Position numbers and translations under genes: made by a program
DNA from: Paragyromitra xinjiangensis
Taxonomy: Eukaryota > Ascomycota > Pezizomycetes > Pezizales > Discinaceae
Assembly (NCBI GenBank): GCA_038503065.1
Contig: JBCAMK010000022.1
Location: 620,001 to 684,000 of the forward strand
Length of the DNA stretch: 64,000 nucleotides
Direction of reading: 5' to 3'
Shown: positions 46,044 to 54,917 of the stretch, piece by piece
Position numbering within the stretch: the stretch's first letter is position 1
Layout of the letters: every line of letters starts with the position of its first letter
Notes under the pieces: generated by a model
The model's input: only the letters and a program-made list of their open reading frames with translations
Database searches by the model: none
Told to the model about the DNA's origin: nothing

Positions 46044-46818
46044 ATGTCCACAGGCTATACCCCATACAATGACGGCATGCGTAAGACCTTGTCCGAGAGA
46101 CAAAAGGCAAAGTGTCAGCGAAGCCATAGCCCTAGTGGAAACCCACCATCAAAGAGAAGACTAGAAGAACCGCCAGCACAGCCAGTACATGGTCAGAGGC
46201 CTATACTGAAGGCTGAGTTGAACTGGAAGGTGCGGAAGCACATCAACAGGTGCCATGGTAAGTTCCTGTTTGATACCGGCTGCACCGGACCTATCCTCAG
46301 CGAGGAGTTTGTGAGAAAGGAAGGGATACCAACAGAGAAGCGTGAGGTTCCCATTCAAATGCTTGATGCCCAGGGTGACCTGATGATGGGAGCTGGCGAG
46401 TATTTTACTGCCCCCCTAGACATGGTCATGGGCAAGCATGAGGAACTGATCCGTTGGGAGGTTGGACCTCTAGAGGGAGGCATCTCTGGGTATCTACCTA
46501 TCTCATGGGCACAGAAGCACAACCCAGACATCAATTGGCATACCGGCCGCATCCATTGGCGTTCCAATTACTGCCACAAGAACTGTATCCCCACTGACGT
46601 CCACATAGAGGTGTGCGAAGACTGGGAGATGATGGCAGAAGACCGGGCCAATGTGCACCAGATTGGAGCTGCGGTTTGGCATGATGATAGCGGAGGAGAT
46701 GTGAGCCTGAGGCTACCAGCAGAGTACAGGGAATGGGCGGATGTCTTCAGCAATGAGAAGAGCTCAAAGCTGCCGGAGCATGGTGCTTTCGATCACCACA
46801 TCAACCTACAACCAGGAA
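46044..46818 (+). pseudogene. gypsy-2 pol, part 1: protease and start of RT region
   Basis: Starts at ATG 46044 (MSTGYTPYNDGM), equivalent to gypsy-1. It carries FDTGCTGPILSEEFV (aspartic protease DTG), then EREVPIQM-like, GYLPISWAQKHNPD and EYREWADVFSNEKSSKLPEH. It is cut at NLQPG by LINE-C2. The same frame as gag is used, but stops in the 198-nt spacer (45846-46043) separate them, and the spacer contains the hammerhead. The rest of pol resumes at 49139. Confidence 0.9.
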
Positions 46819-49093
46819 AAACTCAAAACCGACAACAACAACGCCAAAGTGACTTTTTGGTCACAACTCCACCAGTTTTACTCCGATTGCTCTACTTTTC
46901 GATTATTCGGACTCGCCTCGCTGCCCTCGTTCGATCCTGCTATTGTACGTCTAGTTTGCACCGGATTTGCAAAAGTTGTTGTCGAATTCGCTGTTTTACC
47001 CCTCTTTCCCCCCCCAACAACAAAAACCTCACCAAACTTTGGCAATCTGCATTTTGTCATAACTCCACCAGTTTTCGTCCGATTAGCTCGACCCCGGGCT
47101 TTTTGGAACCGCCTCAGCGCGCCCGTTCGATCGCCCTCTCGTTCGTTCGGATCCGACCAGAACTGCAGAAGTTCTGCTCGCTTTCCCATTTCCCTCCGCC
47201 AGGGACCCCCCCCAACACACCCCACCTCCTCCTGTCGGTTCAGGACCCTTCTCTATGTCTTCCTCTTCGTCTAGAGGCAGAGGGAGAGGCAGAGGCTTCA
47301 GGTCTCCCTCTTCTGTGACTAGTTCACCTCAAAACCCACTCCAAACGCCCTTTGGCGCACCTACAACCCCCCCAAACACCCGATTTTCACCTCTGCTCCA
47401 TGGAGACCCAGAGCAAACACCTACCCAAGCCCTGCCACTTCGCCCAGCAGTCCCCCTACCTCACTATGCCTCCCTGCCCGCCACAGAGCCTACAGACAGT
47501 GGCTCTGTTCTCCTGGAAGAGTCTGACTCTGACATGACGGACACAGAGGGACCCCTCACCTTCTCCACCACCCTACCTCCAGTCATCCAGATGGACGACT
47601 CCAACAGCAATCTAGATCGCCTTGGTGCCATTGGTACTGGGGAGAACTACAACCCCTCCCTCTTCGCAGTGATGGATGAGCAGAACAGGCTCATCAAAGC
47701 ACTCACCAAACGCGTCAAACAGCTTGAAAAAGCTATCCTCACACCCCCACCAGCCCCTACCTTCCACAATGACCCAGCTCTAGTGGAAAAGGTGGCCACC
47801 CTCACCTCCAAGGTTGCAGACTTGGAACAGAAACGGACTCTTACAACCATTCTGACCTCTGCCAACCTCCCCCCACCTCCCCCACCAGCCACCACCTCCT
47901 GGGCTCAGGTTGCCTCTAAAAGGGCTCCTAGACCCGCCAGCAAGGCCTCCAAGCCTACCAAAACACCATCAAACCCCCCAAAACGCGACCGTACTCTCAT
48001 CATCACCAGGAATGGTCTACCCATTCCTGATGACATCACCCCACTCCTCATTCGCAATGCAGTCAATGCTGCCCTGGAAAGGCCATTGATTGCAGAGGTG
48101 CGATTCACACCAGCACACCATGTGCAGCTCATTGCTGTCACCTCCACCACCTCTGACTCCCTCCTCAAGCAAAGACAGAAGCTTGAGGAAGTTGTTCGCA
48201 ACACCATCCCCAATGCCAACAGCATGGAAAAGGAAGCAGTCCTGACCCAGGTTGTTGTGCACAACATTCCCACCTCCATTCCCTCTGGCGAAGAGGGCTT
48301 CCAGCAAATCAGATCTGAGGTTGAGCAGTTTAACCCAGGCACCACCCTACTCCGCGACCCCCGCTGGCTCACTAGACCTGAGCAGAGAGAAGGGAAACAG
48401 GCATCCTCCATGGTTCTGACCATTGTGGGGAAGCAGCCTGCCACCACTGCCCTTGAGAGAGGGCTCTCTATGTTTGGACTTCGTCACAAAGTCACCAAAT
48501 ACCTTCGCTTTGGGCCAGACACCCAATGCACCACCTGCCTGGCCTTTGGCCACCCACAACAACGCTGTACCAGCAAGACCCCCTTCTGCAACATCTGTGC
48601 TGGGCCTCATACAGCATCCTCCCACTCCTGCGCAACCTCCTCTTGCACCATCAAGGGAGCTCCCTGCCTCCACACCATCATCCGTTGCAAGAACTGTAAC
48701 GAACCGCATCGTGGTAACTTCTCTGGTTGCCTCAAACTCACTGAAGCCAGACTTAGTGCCAGCGAACGTCAGGATCGCATGGTAACTTAAGTTACACCCT
48801 ACCCCTATTGATGTATCCAACCTTCAGGGGTCTTCGGACCTGGTGGAAGGAGTGCTATAGGCACAAAGCAAGCGATGGTAAAGGAAGAATGCCCAGGGTA
48901 GTCTTGACACTGTGAGAGGGAGTCACTAGATCGGGGTATTAACACATTCACTGATGACGAGCCTAGAAGAGGCTGAGTTGGAACTGGTGGAGGATTAGTT
49001 AGTTTTGTTTTGTTTTGTTTTTTTTTTATGTTCCTGTTGGGTTTTCTTCTGCTGTACGCCATATCCGTTTCGGATGCATGCGAGTATGAACAA

Positions 49094-49122
<29 letters not shown>
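46819..49122 (+). mobile_element. LINE-C2, ORF1-only LINE in gypsy-2 pol
   Basis: Flanked by the 16-bp duplication AACCTACAACCAGGAA (46803-46818 and 49123-49138). It has a 436-nt 5' region, one ORF and a 332-nt 3' UTR ending in (AATA)n. It is very similar to C1 throughout, including the 3' block CCATATCCGTTTCGGATGC. No RT sequence. Confidence 0.92.
47255..48790 (+). CDS. LINE-C2 ORF1, Gag-like RNA-binding protein
   Basis: Intact, 511 residues from ATG 47255 (MSSSSSRGRGRGRGF). It is colinear with C1 apart from a short deletion in the alanine/proline run before TTSWAQVASK. Coiled-coil-like LIKALTKRVKQLEKA, RTLIITRNGLPIPDDITP, knuckles CTTCLAFGHPQQRC, CNICAGPHTASSHSC and CKNCNEPHRGNFSGC. High identity to C1 suggests recent spread of this non-autonomous family. 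Confidence 0.9.
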   Translation: MSSSSSRGRGRGRGFRSPSSVTSSPQNPLQTPFGAPTTPPNTRFSPLLHGDPEQTPTQALPLRPAVPLPHYASLPATEPTDSGSVLLEESDSDMTDTEGPLTFSTTLPPVIQMDDSNSNLDRLGAIGTGENYNPSLFAVMDEQNRLIKALTKRVKQLEKAILTPPPAPTFHNDPALVEKVATLTSKVADLEQKRTLTTILTSANLPPPPPPATTSWAQVASKRAPRPASKASKPTKTPSNPPKRDRTLIITRNGLPIPDDITPLLIRNAVNAALERPLIAEVRFTPAHHVQLIAVTSTTSDSLLKQRQKLEEVVRNTIPNANSMEKEAVLTQVVVHNIPTSIPSGEEGFQQIRSEVEQFNPGTTLLRDPRWLTRPEQREGKQASSMVLTIVGKQPATTALERGLSMFGLRHKVTKYLRFGPDTQCTTCLAFGHPQQRCTSKTPFCNICAGPHTASSHSCATSSCTIKGAPCLHTIIRCKNCNEPHRGNFSGCLKLTEARLSASERQDRMVT

Positions 49123-49124
<2 letters not shown>

Positions 49125-49945
49125 CCTACAACCAGGAACAAAGCCACCGTTTGGGCCCTTGTATGCTTGCTCTGAATCCGAGCTTAAGGCCCTCCGGGAG
49201 TTCCTGAACAAGGCACTACCATCTGGAAAGATATCCAGGTCCAATTCCCCCGCTGCTGCGCCTATCCTGTTCGTTCCTAAGCCTAATGGTACTCTCCGCA
49301 TCTGCGTTGACTACCGGGGCCTTAACAGGATCACAGTAAAGGACAAATACCCGCTACCACTGATGTCTGAGTTGAGGGACAGGCTGAGAACCGCTAAGGT
49401 CTTTACCAAGATTGACCTGAAGGATGGGTTCAACCTGTTGAGGATAGCCAAAGGGGACGAGTGGAAGACGGCGTTCAGGACCCGGTATGGCTTGTATGAG
49501 TACAATGTCATGCCCTTCGGCCTCTGTGATGCCCCTTCGTCGTTCCAGGCTATGATCAATGAGGTGTTGCATGACCTATTGGATCTGGGCGTGATAGTAT
49601 ACTTAGACGATATACTTATCTCCACAGAGACAATTGGGGAGCATCAACGCCTCGTTCAGAAGGTGCTGCAGAGGCTTCGAGAGGCAAGTCTGCATACACA
49701 CATAGACAAGACCTTCTTCCACTTGAAGGAGGTTGAGTACTTGGGATACCAGATCTCCGAGCGTGGCATCTCTATGTCTAAAGAGAAGGTCAACGCTGTG
49801 AAGGACTGGCCAGTCCCTAGGAATGTGAAGGATGTGCAAGCCTTCCTAGGCTTTGCCAACTTCTACCGCAGGTTCATCGCCGGGTTTAGCAAGGTGTGCA
49901 AACCATTGACCGACCTGCTGAGGAAAGAAGGGAAGTGGCACTGGA
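49123..49945 (+). pseudogene. gypsy-2 pol, part 2: reverse transcriptase
   Basis: Between LINE-C2 and LINE-C3. It shows SNSPAAAPILFVPKPNG, DYRGLNRITVKDKYPLPL, TKIDLKDGFNLLRI, MPFGLCDAPSSFQ, VYLDDILI (active-site aspartates) and FLGFANFYRRFI. It ends KWHW at the LINE-C3 target. It continues in frame on both sides when the LINEs are removed. Confidence 0.92.
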
Positions 49946-52209
49946 TTATTTATTTATTTATTTATTTATTTATATTTCATACTGCATAAATCCGAAACGG
50001 ATATGGCATACATATAGAGAAAACCAAACAGAAAACAAAATCAAAACGCAACTAACTACCCGATTCCTCCCACTGGGTCCAACTCAGCCCTCTACGGCTA
50101 TTCTTCAGTTTATGTGTTAATACCCCGATCTAGTGCCCTCTCCCACAGGACAAGACTACCCTGGGCATTCTTCTTTCACCAGCACATGCTTTGTGCCTAT
50201 AGCACGTCCCTCCAACAATCCGAGCACTGTCAAGGGAGATGAAGTCGTAAGGGTGGGGGGAGACTTAGATTTGCATGCGATTCTGTCGTTCGCTTGCAGC
50301 TAGTCTTGCTGCTGTGAGTTTGAGGCACTCAGGGGAGTTACCACGATGTTGTTCGCCACAGTTAGCGCAGCGGAGGATGGTGTGGAGGCAGGGAGATCCT
50401 TTGACATGGCAGGAAGGTTTGCCGCAGGTGTGTGTTGACACTGTATGAGGCCCAGCACAGATGGTACAGATAGGGGTCTTGCTGGTACAGCGCTGTTGGT
50501 GGTGGCCAAAGGCCAGGCAGTGGGTGCATTGGGTGTCCTGTCCAAAGCGAAGGTATTTGGAAACCTTGAGGCGGCGTCCGAAAAGGGAGAGCCCTCTCTC
50601 AAGGGCAGTGGTGGCAGGTTGTTTCCCCTGGATGGTAAGAACCATAGAAGAAGCCTGCTTGCCCTCTCTCTGCTCCGGTCTGGTGAGCCAGCGAGGGTCG
50701 CGCATGAGGGTGGTGCCAGGGTTGAACTGTTCAACCTCTGACCTGATGTGTTGAAATCCTTCTTCGCCAGAAGGAATGGAGGTGGGTACATTGTGCAGGA
50801 CAACCTGAAAGAGAGTGACCTCTTTCTCCAGGCTGTTGGCATTGGGGATGGTGGATCTCACAATCTCCTCAAGCTTTGATCTCTGCTTGAGGAGTGTGTC
50901 GGAGGTGGTGGTCGTGACAGCAATGAGCTGCACATGGTGAGCAGGTGTAAATCGCACCTCTGCAATCAAGGGGCTTTCTAAGGCTGCATTGACTGCGTTG
51001 CGAATGGTAAGTGGGGTGACATCCTCAGGAATGGGTAGACCATTCCTGGTGATGATAAGGGTGCGGTCGCGCTTGGGAGGGTTGGTGGGTGGTTTGGGGG
51101 CCTTGGAGGCCTTGGGGGCGGGTCTGGAGGCCTTTTTGGAGGCAACCTGAGCCCATGAGTGAGGTGCAGGTGCTGGGGCAGCTGCTGGTGGTGGGGGGAG
51201 GTTGGCAGTGGCCAGAATGCTAGTTAAGGCGCGTTTCTGCTCCAAGTCTGCCACCTTGGTTGTGAGGGTTGCTACCTTCTCCACAAGAGCTGGGTCGTTG
51301 TGAACGGTAGGGGGAGGTGGGGGGTTCCTGGCTGCCTTCTGGAGGCGTCTGATTTCCCTCTCCAGTTGCTTCACATAGAGGCGATACTGGTGGAGGTCTC
51401 TCGCAATTTGGATCACAGCATCTGCGATCTTGACAGTGGTGTTGAGGGTGGGAGCCACGAAGTCATCCATGCTCTCATGCTCTGACTCTGACTCTGTCAT
51501 CTCATGGTCTTGAGAATCTGGAGGGAGTGGGAGTGACTCATAGTCCTGAAGGGCAACAGCAGGACGCAGTGGGAGGGTTTGAGTAGGGGTCTGCTCTGGG
51601 TCTCCATGGTGGAGGGCAGAAAGTCGCGAATTGGGGGGTGTGGTGGGTGCTGTGGGTGTTGTGGGGGTGGTGAAGGGCGAAATTGCGCCAGGAGAGGGAG
51701 ACTGAAAGCCTCTGCCTCTCCCTCTGCCTCTGGACGTAGAGGAAGACATGGAGGAGGGTCCTGAACCGACAGGAGGAGGTGGGGTGTATGGGGGGGTTGC
51801 TGTGGGGCCCTGGGGGGGTCCCTGGCGGGTGGGGGAGGGTGTGAGCAGGAAGTGTCAACAACTTCTGCAAATCTGCTCCGATCCGGACGAACGAGAGGGC
51901 GATCGAACGGGCTCGGTGTGGGGAGTCCAAAAAGCCCGTGGTCGAGCTAATCGGACGAAAACTCGTGGAGTTATGAGGTCTTGCAAGATCTCAAGATTTG
52001 AGGTGTAGGGGGGAAAAGAGGGGTAAAATAGCGAATTCGACAACAACTTTTGCAAATCGAGAGCGACCTCGACGTACAATAGCAGGATCGAACGGGGGCA
52101 GTGAGGCGAGTCCGAATAACCAAAAATCTCGTTAATCGGAGTAAAACTGGTGGAGTTATGACCAAAAAGTCGTTTCGTGGTTGTTGTTGTCGGTTATTCC
52201 ATCGATGTT
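49946..52209 (-). mobile_element. LINE-C3, ORF1-only LINE, antisense in gypsy-2 pol
   Basis: 14-bp duplication GAAGTGGCACTGGA at 49932-49945 and 52210-52223. Minus-strand element with the C-type 5' region (51750-52209, CCGACAACAACAACC near its start), one ORF, and a 319-nt 3' UTR (49946-50264) ending in (AATA)n. It shares ATCCGAAACGGATATGGCAT and the GCCTATAGCACG block with D2. More diverged from C1 and C2 than they are from each other. Confidence 0.92.
50265..51749 (-). CDS. LINE-C3 ORF1, Gag-like RNA-binding protein
   Basis: Intact, 494 residues from ATG 51749 (MSSSTSRGRGRGRGF). Compared with C1 the acidic low-complexity part is rearranged (EMTESESEHESMDDF). A helical segment follows (QYRLYVKQLEREIRRLQKAA). 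The central domain is conserved (RTLIITRNGLPIPEDVTP, PNANSLEKEVTLFQVV), as are the knuckles CTHCLAFGHHQQRC, CTICAGPHTVSTHTC and CANCGEQHRGNSPEC. Divergence with an open frame argues that the protein is maintained by selection in this RT-less family. Confidence 0.9.
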   Translation of the reverse strand: MSSSTSRGRGRGRGFQSPSPGAISPFTTPTTPTAPTTPPNSRLSALHHGDPEQTPTQTLPLRPAVALQDYESLPLPPDSQDHEMTESESEHESMDDFVAPTLNTTVKIADAVIQIARDLHQYRLYVKQLEREIRRLQKAARNPPPPPTVHNDPALVEKVATLTTKVADLEQKRALTSILATANLPPPPAAAPAPAPHSWAQVASKKASRPAPKASKAPKPPTNPPKRDRTLIITRNGLPIPEDVTPLTIRNAVNAALESPLIAEVRFTPAHHVQLIAVTTTTSDTLLKQRSKLEEIVRSTIPNANSLEKEVTLFQVVLHNVPTSIPSGEEGFQHIRSEVEQFNPGTTLMRDPRWLTRPEQREGKQASSMVLTIQGKQPATTALERGLSLFGRRLKVSKYLRFGQDTQCTHCLAFGHHQQRCTSKTPICTICAGPHTVSTHTCGKPSCHVKGSPCLHTILRCANCGEQHRGNSPECLKLTAARLAASERQNRMQI

Positions 52210-53194
52210 GAAGTGGCACTGGACCGCTGCCTGTGACAGGGCTTTCGAGGAACTCAAGCAGCTGTTCATCAGCGAGCCTATCTTGGTCCACTTCCACCCA
52301 CAGAGACGCACAGTTGTAGAGACTGATGCTTCGGACTTTGCGAAGGGAGCTGTGATGTCCCAGTATGGCGAAGATGGCAAGCTGCATCCTGTTGCTTTCT
52401 ATAGCAAGAAGCACTCGCCAGCTGAGATCAACTATGACATCCATGACAAGGAAATGGGTGCCATAGTAGCTGCGTTCTGGGAATGGGAGCACCTTCTTAA
52501 GTCCGTTGAGGGAGAGGTTGTGGTCTTCACCGATCATAAGAACCTAGAGTACTTCAACAGTACAAAGGTTTTGACCCGCCGACAGGCCAGATGGGCTGAG
52601 GACCTGGCGGGGTTTGATTTCAAGGTCATCTACAGACCTGGTGAACGGAATGGCAAGCCTGATGTCCTATCTAGACGTTGGGATCACCGTCTGGGAGAGG
52701 GAGGTGAACCTGCTGCCCCACAGCCGCAGTTGTTTTTCCGCCCTGGACAGCTTGTCATGAACTCAGCCAGACTCAGTGCTGTGAGAGTTCACCAGCTGCA
52801 ATCGCCGTTCCTGCAGAAGCTGAGAGATGCGTCGTTAGGAGATGAGCAGTGGCAAGGGATCCGTAAGGCTTTGGAGGAGAAGAAGACTGGACTCGACCAG
52901 GCGTTGTCCCTTTCCGAGGGACTGGTGTTCTTCAAGAACCGCTGGTATGTCCCGGAAGGCAGAGACCTCCGGCAAGAGATCTTCTCAGAGAACCGTGATA
53001 GCAGGATCGCCGGGCACTTTGGGCAGTACAAGACCGCTGAAAGGATCAAGGCGAACTTCTACTGGCCCAACATGGACAAGGACATAGAGGAATACGTCCG
53101 CAGCTGTGATAGCTGTCAGAGGAATAAGACAGCTCGCCACAAGAAGTATGGTGAGCTGCTTCCCTTGGAGATTCCCTATCGTCCCTGGGCTTCA
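52210..53194 (+). pseudogene. gypsy-2 pol, part 3: RNase H and integrase zinc domain
   Basis: Resumes at KWHWTAACDRAFEELKQLF. RNase H motifs are VVETDASDFAKGAVMSQYG, NYDIHDKEMGAIVAAF and VFTDHKNLEYFNSTKVLTRR. The integrase zinc domain has H-H-C-C (GHFGQYKTAERIKANFYWPN, CDSCQRNK). It is cut at PYRPWAS by LINE-B1, at the codon equivalent to the LINE-B3 site in gypsy-1. Integrase core and chromodomain are not in the window. The frame then runs by chance into B1 to a stop at 53368. Confidence 0.9.
53186..53194. repeat. LINE-B target copy TGGGCTTCA (gypsy-2 side)
   Basis: The gypsy-2 sequence TGGGCTTCA just before LINE-B1 recurs at 58906-58914 between B1 and B2. It corresponds to TGGACCTCA in gypsy-1. 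Confidence 0.88.
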
Positions 53195-53342
53195 TCCTGC
53201 ACGCGAAAAAGATCCCTGCAAAACTCCAAAAGCTACGTTGCAACGGCGTTACACACTGCAAAAGTCTCTAAATCTTCGGCTTCATTCCTCACCACTTCCC
53301 CGCTCTCGCAACTCTTCATCGGGCGCATCGCCCCAATTCATT

Positions 53343-54917
53343 CTGGATTCGCCCCAAACTCCTCCTAGGAGATCCCGCACACCTTCCCCATCTCCCGTGA
53401 AGCTGGTGACCTTTGGCACCAACTTCACCCTCCCCCTCATCGGCAAGAAGCGAACCCTCTCCAACCCCTCACCAGCACCCGCTCGCTCAGGTTCCCCATC
53501 CAAACAAATGGCAGCCCCTGGACCCTCCACCGGTCAATCCCTCTTCGACTCAGCTCATGCTGGTCCCTCCACTGACTCCCAATACATCGACGAAGCACTC
53601 ATGCAGGAACTTCCCGATGACTCCACCCCCAACTGGCTCAGAGACTTCAACAAGAACGAAGATTACATGCCCGACGTTGAAACCGAGGACTCCACTGAAC
53701 AGTACCTCGCTTGGCTATCTAAATCCAGCTTTGCCAGACTACATTCTCAAATTGAAGAGAACAACACCCACCTCCTCGCCAAAGTAGCCATGCAGGAGAA
53801 CGACATCCTCAGGCTCACGGATCAAACCAAGATCCTTCAAGAAATGGTTGGAAAACTTTCCACCACCCTCAACAACATGGCCAGGTCCCTTCAAACCATC
53901 GATAAAAACACCAGCCAACCCACTCGCACCCCGGCGCCAGCCAGCAACCAGCAACAAAAACCACCTGCACAAAAACCCCAAACCCCCCTCCTCAATGATG
54001 GAAAACCCATGACATACGCACAAGCTGCAAACGCACCCGCAGCGCCATTCACCAAAGTTAACAAGGGCAAGAAGAAGAAGGCCCTCCCTCCCAAGCTCTT
54101 TCAACCCCAATTCACCACCATCAATCGCCAAATCATCTTGGAAACCTCTGCCGACATCCCATCATCAGTAGAAACCTCCTTCCTCCTAACTGCAATAAAC
54201 AAGGAGCTCGCCCCACGCAACACCTCTATCCTCATGTGCACTAAAACTGCCAGACACAACTTTGTCCTAACCACTCGCCCTGATGAATCTGCCGAACAAA
54301 TTTGCCAAGCTTATCAAAAGGAAATCGAAACGGCATGCGCCTTGCTCAAGGTCCCCCTCGGCGAAGCCAGACCAAATTCTAAGTGGTCTAAATTCATCAT
54401 ACATGGCATCCCCACCAAAGCAACAATGGCAGAAGTCACAGAACAAATGGCCATTTCCGTACCGACCTTCACCCTCGCCCAAACCCCCCGTTGGCTCACA
54501 ACTCCAGAAGCAAGAGCCAACAAATCCCATTCAGCAATCGTCATCGCCTTACCACAGAAATTCACCATGGAAACCCTCGGCCTCTCACAAATTCCCCTCT
54601 TCAATTCCTTCTGTCGAGTACAGGAATACATTGCCGTTTCCCCCACCACACAATGCAGAAGGTGCCAAGAGTATGGTCACCATCAACAAACATGCAAGAA
54701 GGACTTCAAATGCGCAGTATGCGCGGAAGCTCATGAAACATTTAAGCACCCCTGCACCACTTCTGGTTGCCCAGCAGGCACCAAATGCACACACCCTCCA
54801 ATCCGCTGCGCCAACTGTAATCAAGGACATAAAGCCTATGAACGCAAAGTTTGCATTGCCTACACTAAGCTCATTGAGAGCCTTAAATCCTCCCGAATTA
54901 ACACCAACACTGTTTAA
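53343..54917 (+). CDS. LINE-B1 ORF1, Gag-like CCHC protein, probable CTG start
   Basis: 524 residues from the conserved CTG (ATTCTGG, A at -3), beginning LDSPQTPPRRSRTPSPSPVK. The frame is open further upstream into gypsy sequence but without ATG. The first ATG is in KQMAAPGPSTGQSLF. YIDEALMQELPDD, helical ENDILRLTDQTKILQEMVGK, central RQIILETSADIPSSV, knuckles CRRCQEYGHHQQTC, CAVCAEAHETFKHPC and CANCNQGHKAYERKVC. The stop overlaps the ORF2 ATG (TAATG). Intact. Confidence 0.87.
   Translation: MDSPQTPPRRSRTPSPSPVKLVTFGTNFTLPLIGKKRTLSNPSPAPARSGSPSKQMAAPGPSTGQSLFDSAHAGPSTDSQYIDEALMQELPDDSTPNWLRDFNKNEDYMPDVETEDSTEQYLAWLSKSSFARLHSQIEENNTHLLAKVAMQENDILRLTDQTKILQEMVGKLSTTLNNMARSLQTIDKNTSQPTRTPAPASNQQQKPPAQKPQTPLLNDGKPMTYAQAANAPAAPFTKVNKGKKKKALPPKLFQPQFTTINRQIILETSADIPSSVETSFLLTAINKELAPRNTSILMCTKTARHNFVLTTRPDESAEQICQAYQKEIETACALLKVPLGEARPNSKWSKFIIHGIPTKATMAEVTEQMAISVPTFTLAQTPRWLTTPEARANKSHSAIVIALPQKFTMETLGLSQIPLFNSFCRVQEYIAVSPTTQCRRCQEYGHHQQTCKKDFKCAVCAEAHETFKHPCTTSGCPAGTKCTHPPIRCANCNQGHKAYERKVCIAYTKLIESLKSSRINTNTV

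Larger units (their letters stand above)
42688..53194 (+). mobile_element. gypsy-2, Ty3/gypsy element with nested LINEs (3' part beyond window)
   Basis: Plus strand: 5' LTR, leader, gag with intron, hammerhead, PR-RT (split by LINE-C2 and LINE-C3), RNase H and integrase zinc domain, then LINE-B1 and B2 in the integrase. Excising C2 and C3 with one duplication each (2320 and 2278 nt) keeps a single pol frame. No stop was noticed in gag or in the pol pieces. Gag is clearly diverged from gypsy-1, so these are two subfamilies. The distal integrase, chromodomain and 3' LTR are not in the window. Confidence 0.88.
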
